Below are positions 16,720 through 16,759 of a DNA stretch of 16,759 nucleotides, piece by piece. The notes under the pieces are model-generated. The model was not told the origin of the DNA. It did no database searches and worked only from the letters and a program-made list of their open reading frames with translations. Numbering within the stretch: position 1 is the first letter of the stretch; each line of letters starts with the position of its first letter. Origin of the DNA: Hydnum rufescens UP504 (taxonomy: Eukaryota > Basidiomycota > Agaricomycetes > Cantharellales > Hydnaceae); the NCBI GenBank assembly GCA_014904985.1, contig MU129413.1, positions 1-16,759 on the forward strand. Reading direction: 5' to 3'. The position numbers were made by a program, and so were the translations under genes.

Positions 16720-16759
16720 TGTAAGCGGGAAACGAAGGGAGGAATCCAGCCACAGTCCA
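16720..16759 (-). mobile_element. Partial LTR (inner end of the 5' LTR), cut by the window end
   Basis: The 40 bases match the start of LTR copy 2 (5670 onward) with a single C/T difference at a CpG. This links the LTR pair at 4096-6262 to the gag-protease element. Confidence 0.85.

Overview
The window reads as a fungal, probably basidiomycete (Agaricomycete-type), repeat-rich region. The basis is short GT-AG introns of 54-76 nt with branch-like motifs, a Ty3/gypsy gag-protease of the kind common in Agaricomycetes, and an HNH-nuclease-like gene of a type I associate with those fungi. Nothing bacterial is present (no operons, no rRNA or tRNA genes, no CRISPR). No family was confirmed by search; all names come from motifs read in the translation.

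Layout, left to right. 63-1267 (minus): a broken, unrecognised spliced gene. 1306-2713: a large inverted repeat with 476-bp inner arms, a 62-bp loop and outer 65-bp arms; a third, direct copy of the outer segment lies at 2942-2998. 3070-3960 (minus): a proline-rich two-exon gene fragment with one premature stop. 4096-6262: two ~590-bp LTR copies in the same orientation, enclosing an HNH-like gene with one intron; the gene is open to the LTR edge on both sides. 6263-6613: a relic of the repeat family seen later at 10918-13588. 7088-10415 (minus, perhaps starting upstream): a 900-codon ORF plus a frameshifted 3' continuation, encoding an unknown protein built of diverged internal repeats. 10918-13588: a nearly identical tandem pair of 1334-bp TG...CA repeats with a 3-bp spacer. 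13589-16759 (minus): a decayed Ty3/gypsy element with a 5' LTR edge, a possible primer-binding site, gag with a zinc knuckle and a retropepsin-like domain. It is cut off before reverse transcriptase at the edge of the tandem repeat.

The LTRs at 4096 and 5670 belong to the same family as the element at the right end: the same terminal sequence starts at 16720. The left pair may therefore be a non-autonomous or gene-carrying relative mobilised by such elements, or two separate solo LTRs. Most coding units carry stops or frameshifts. Many are single-base indels, so either decay with C-to-T mutation or assembly indel error could be involved. The least expected unit is the repeat protein at 7088-10415: it stays open across diverged repeats whose spacings are all multiples of three, while the opposite strand of the same repeats shows regularly spaced intron-like GT...AG segments.
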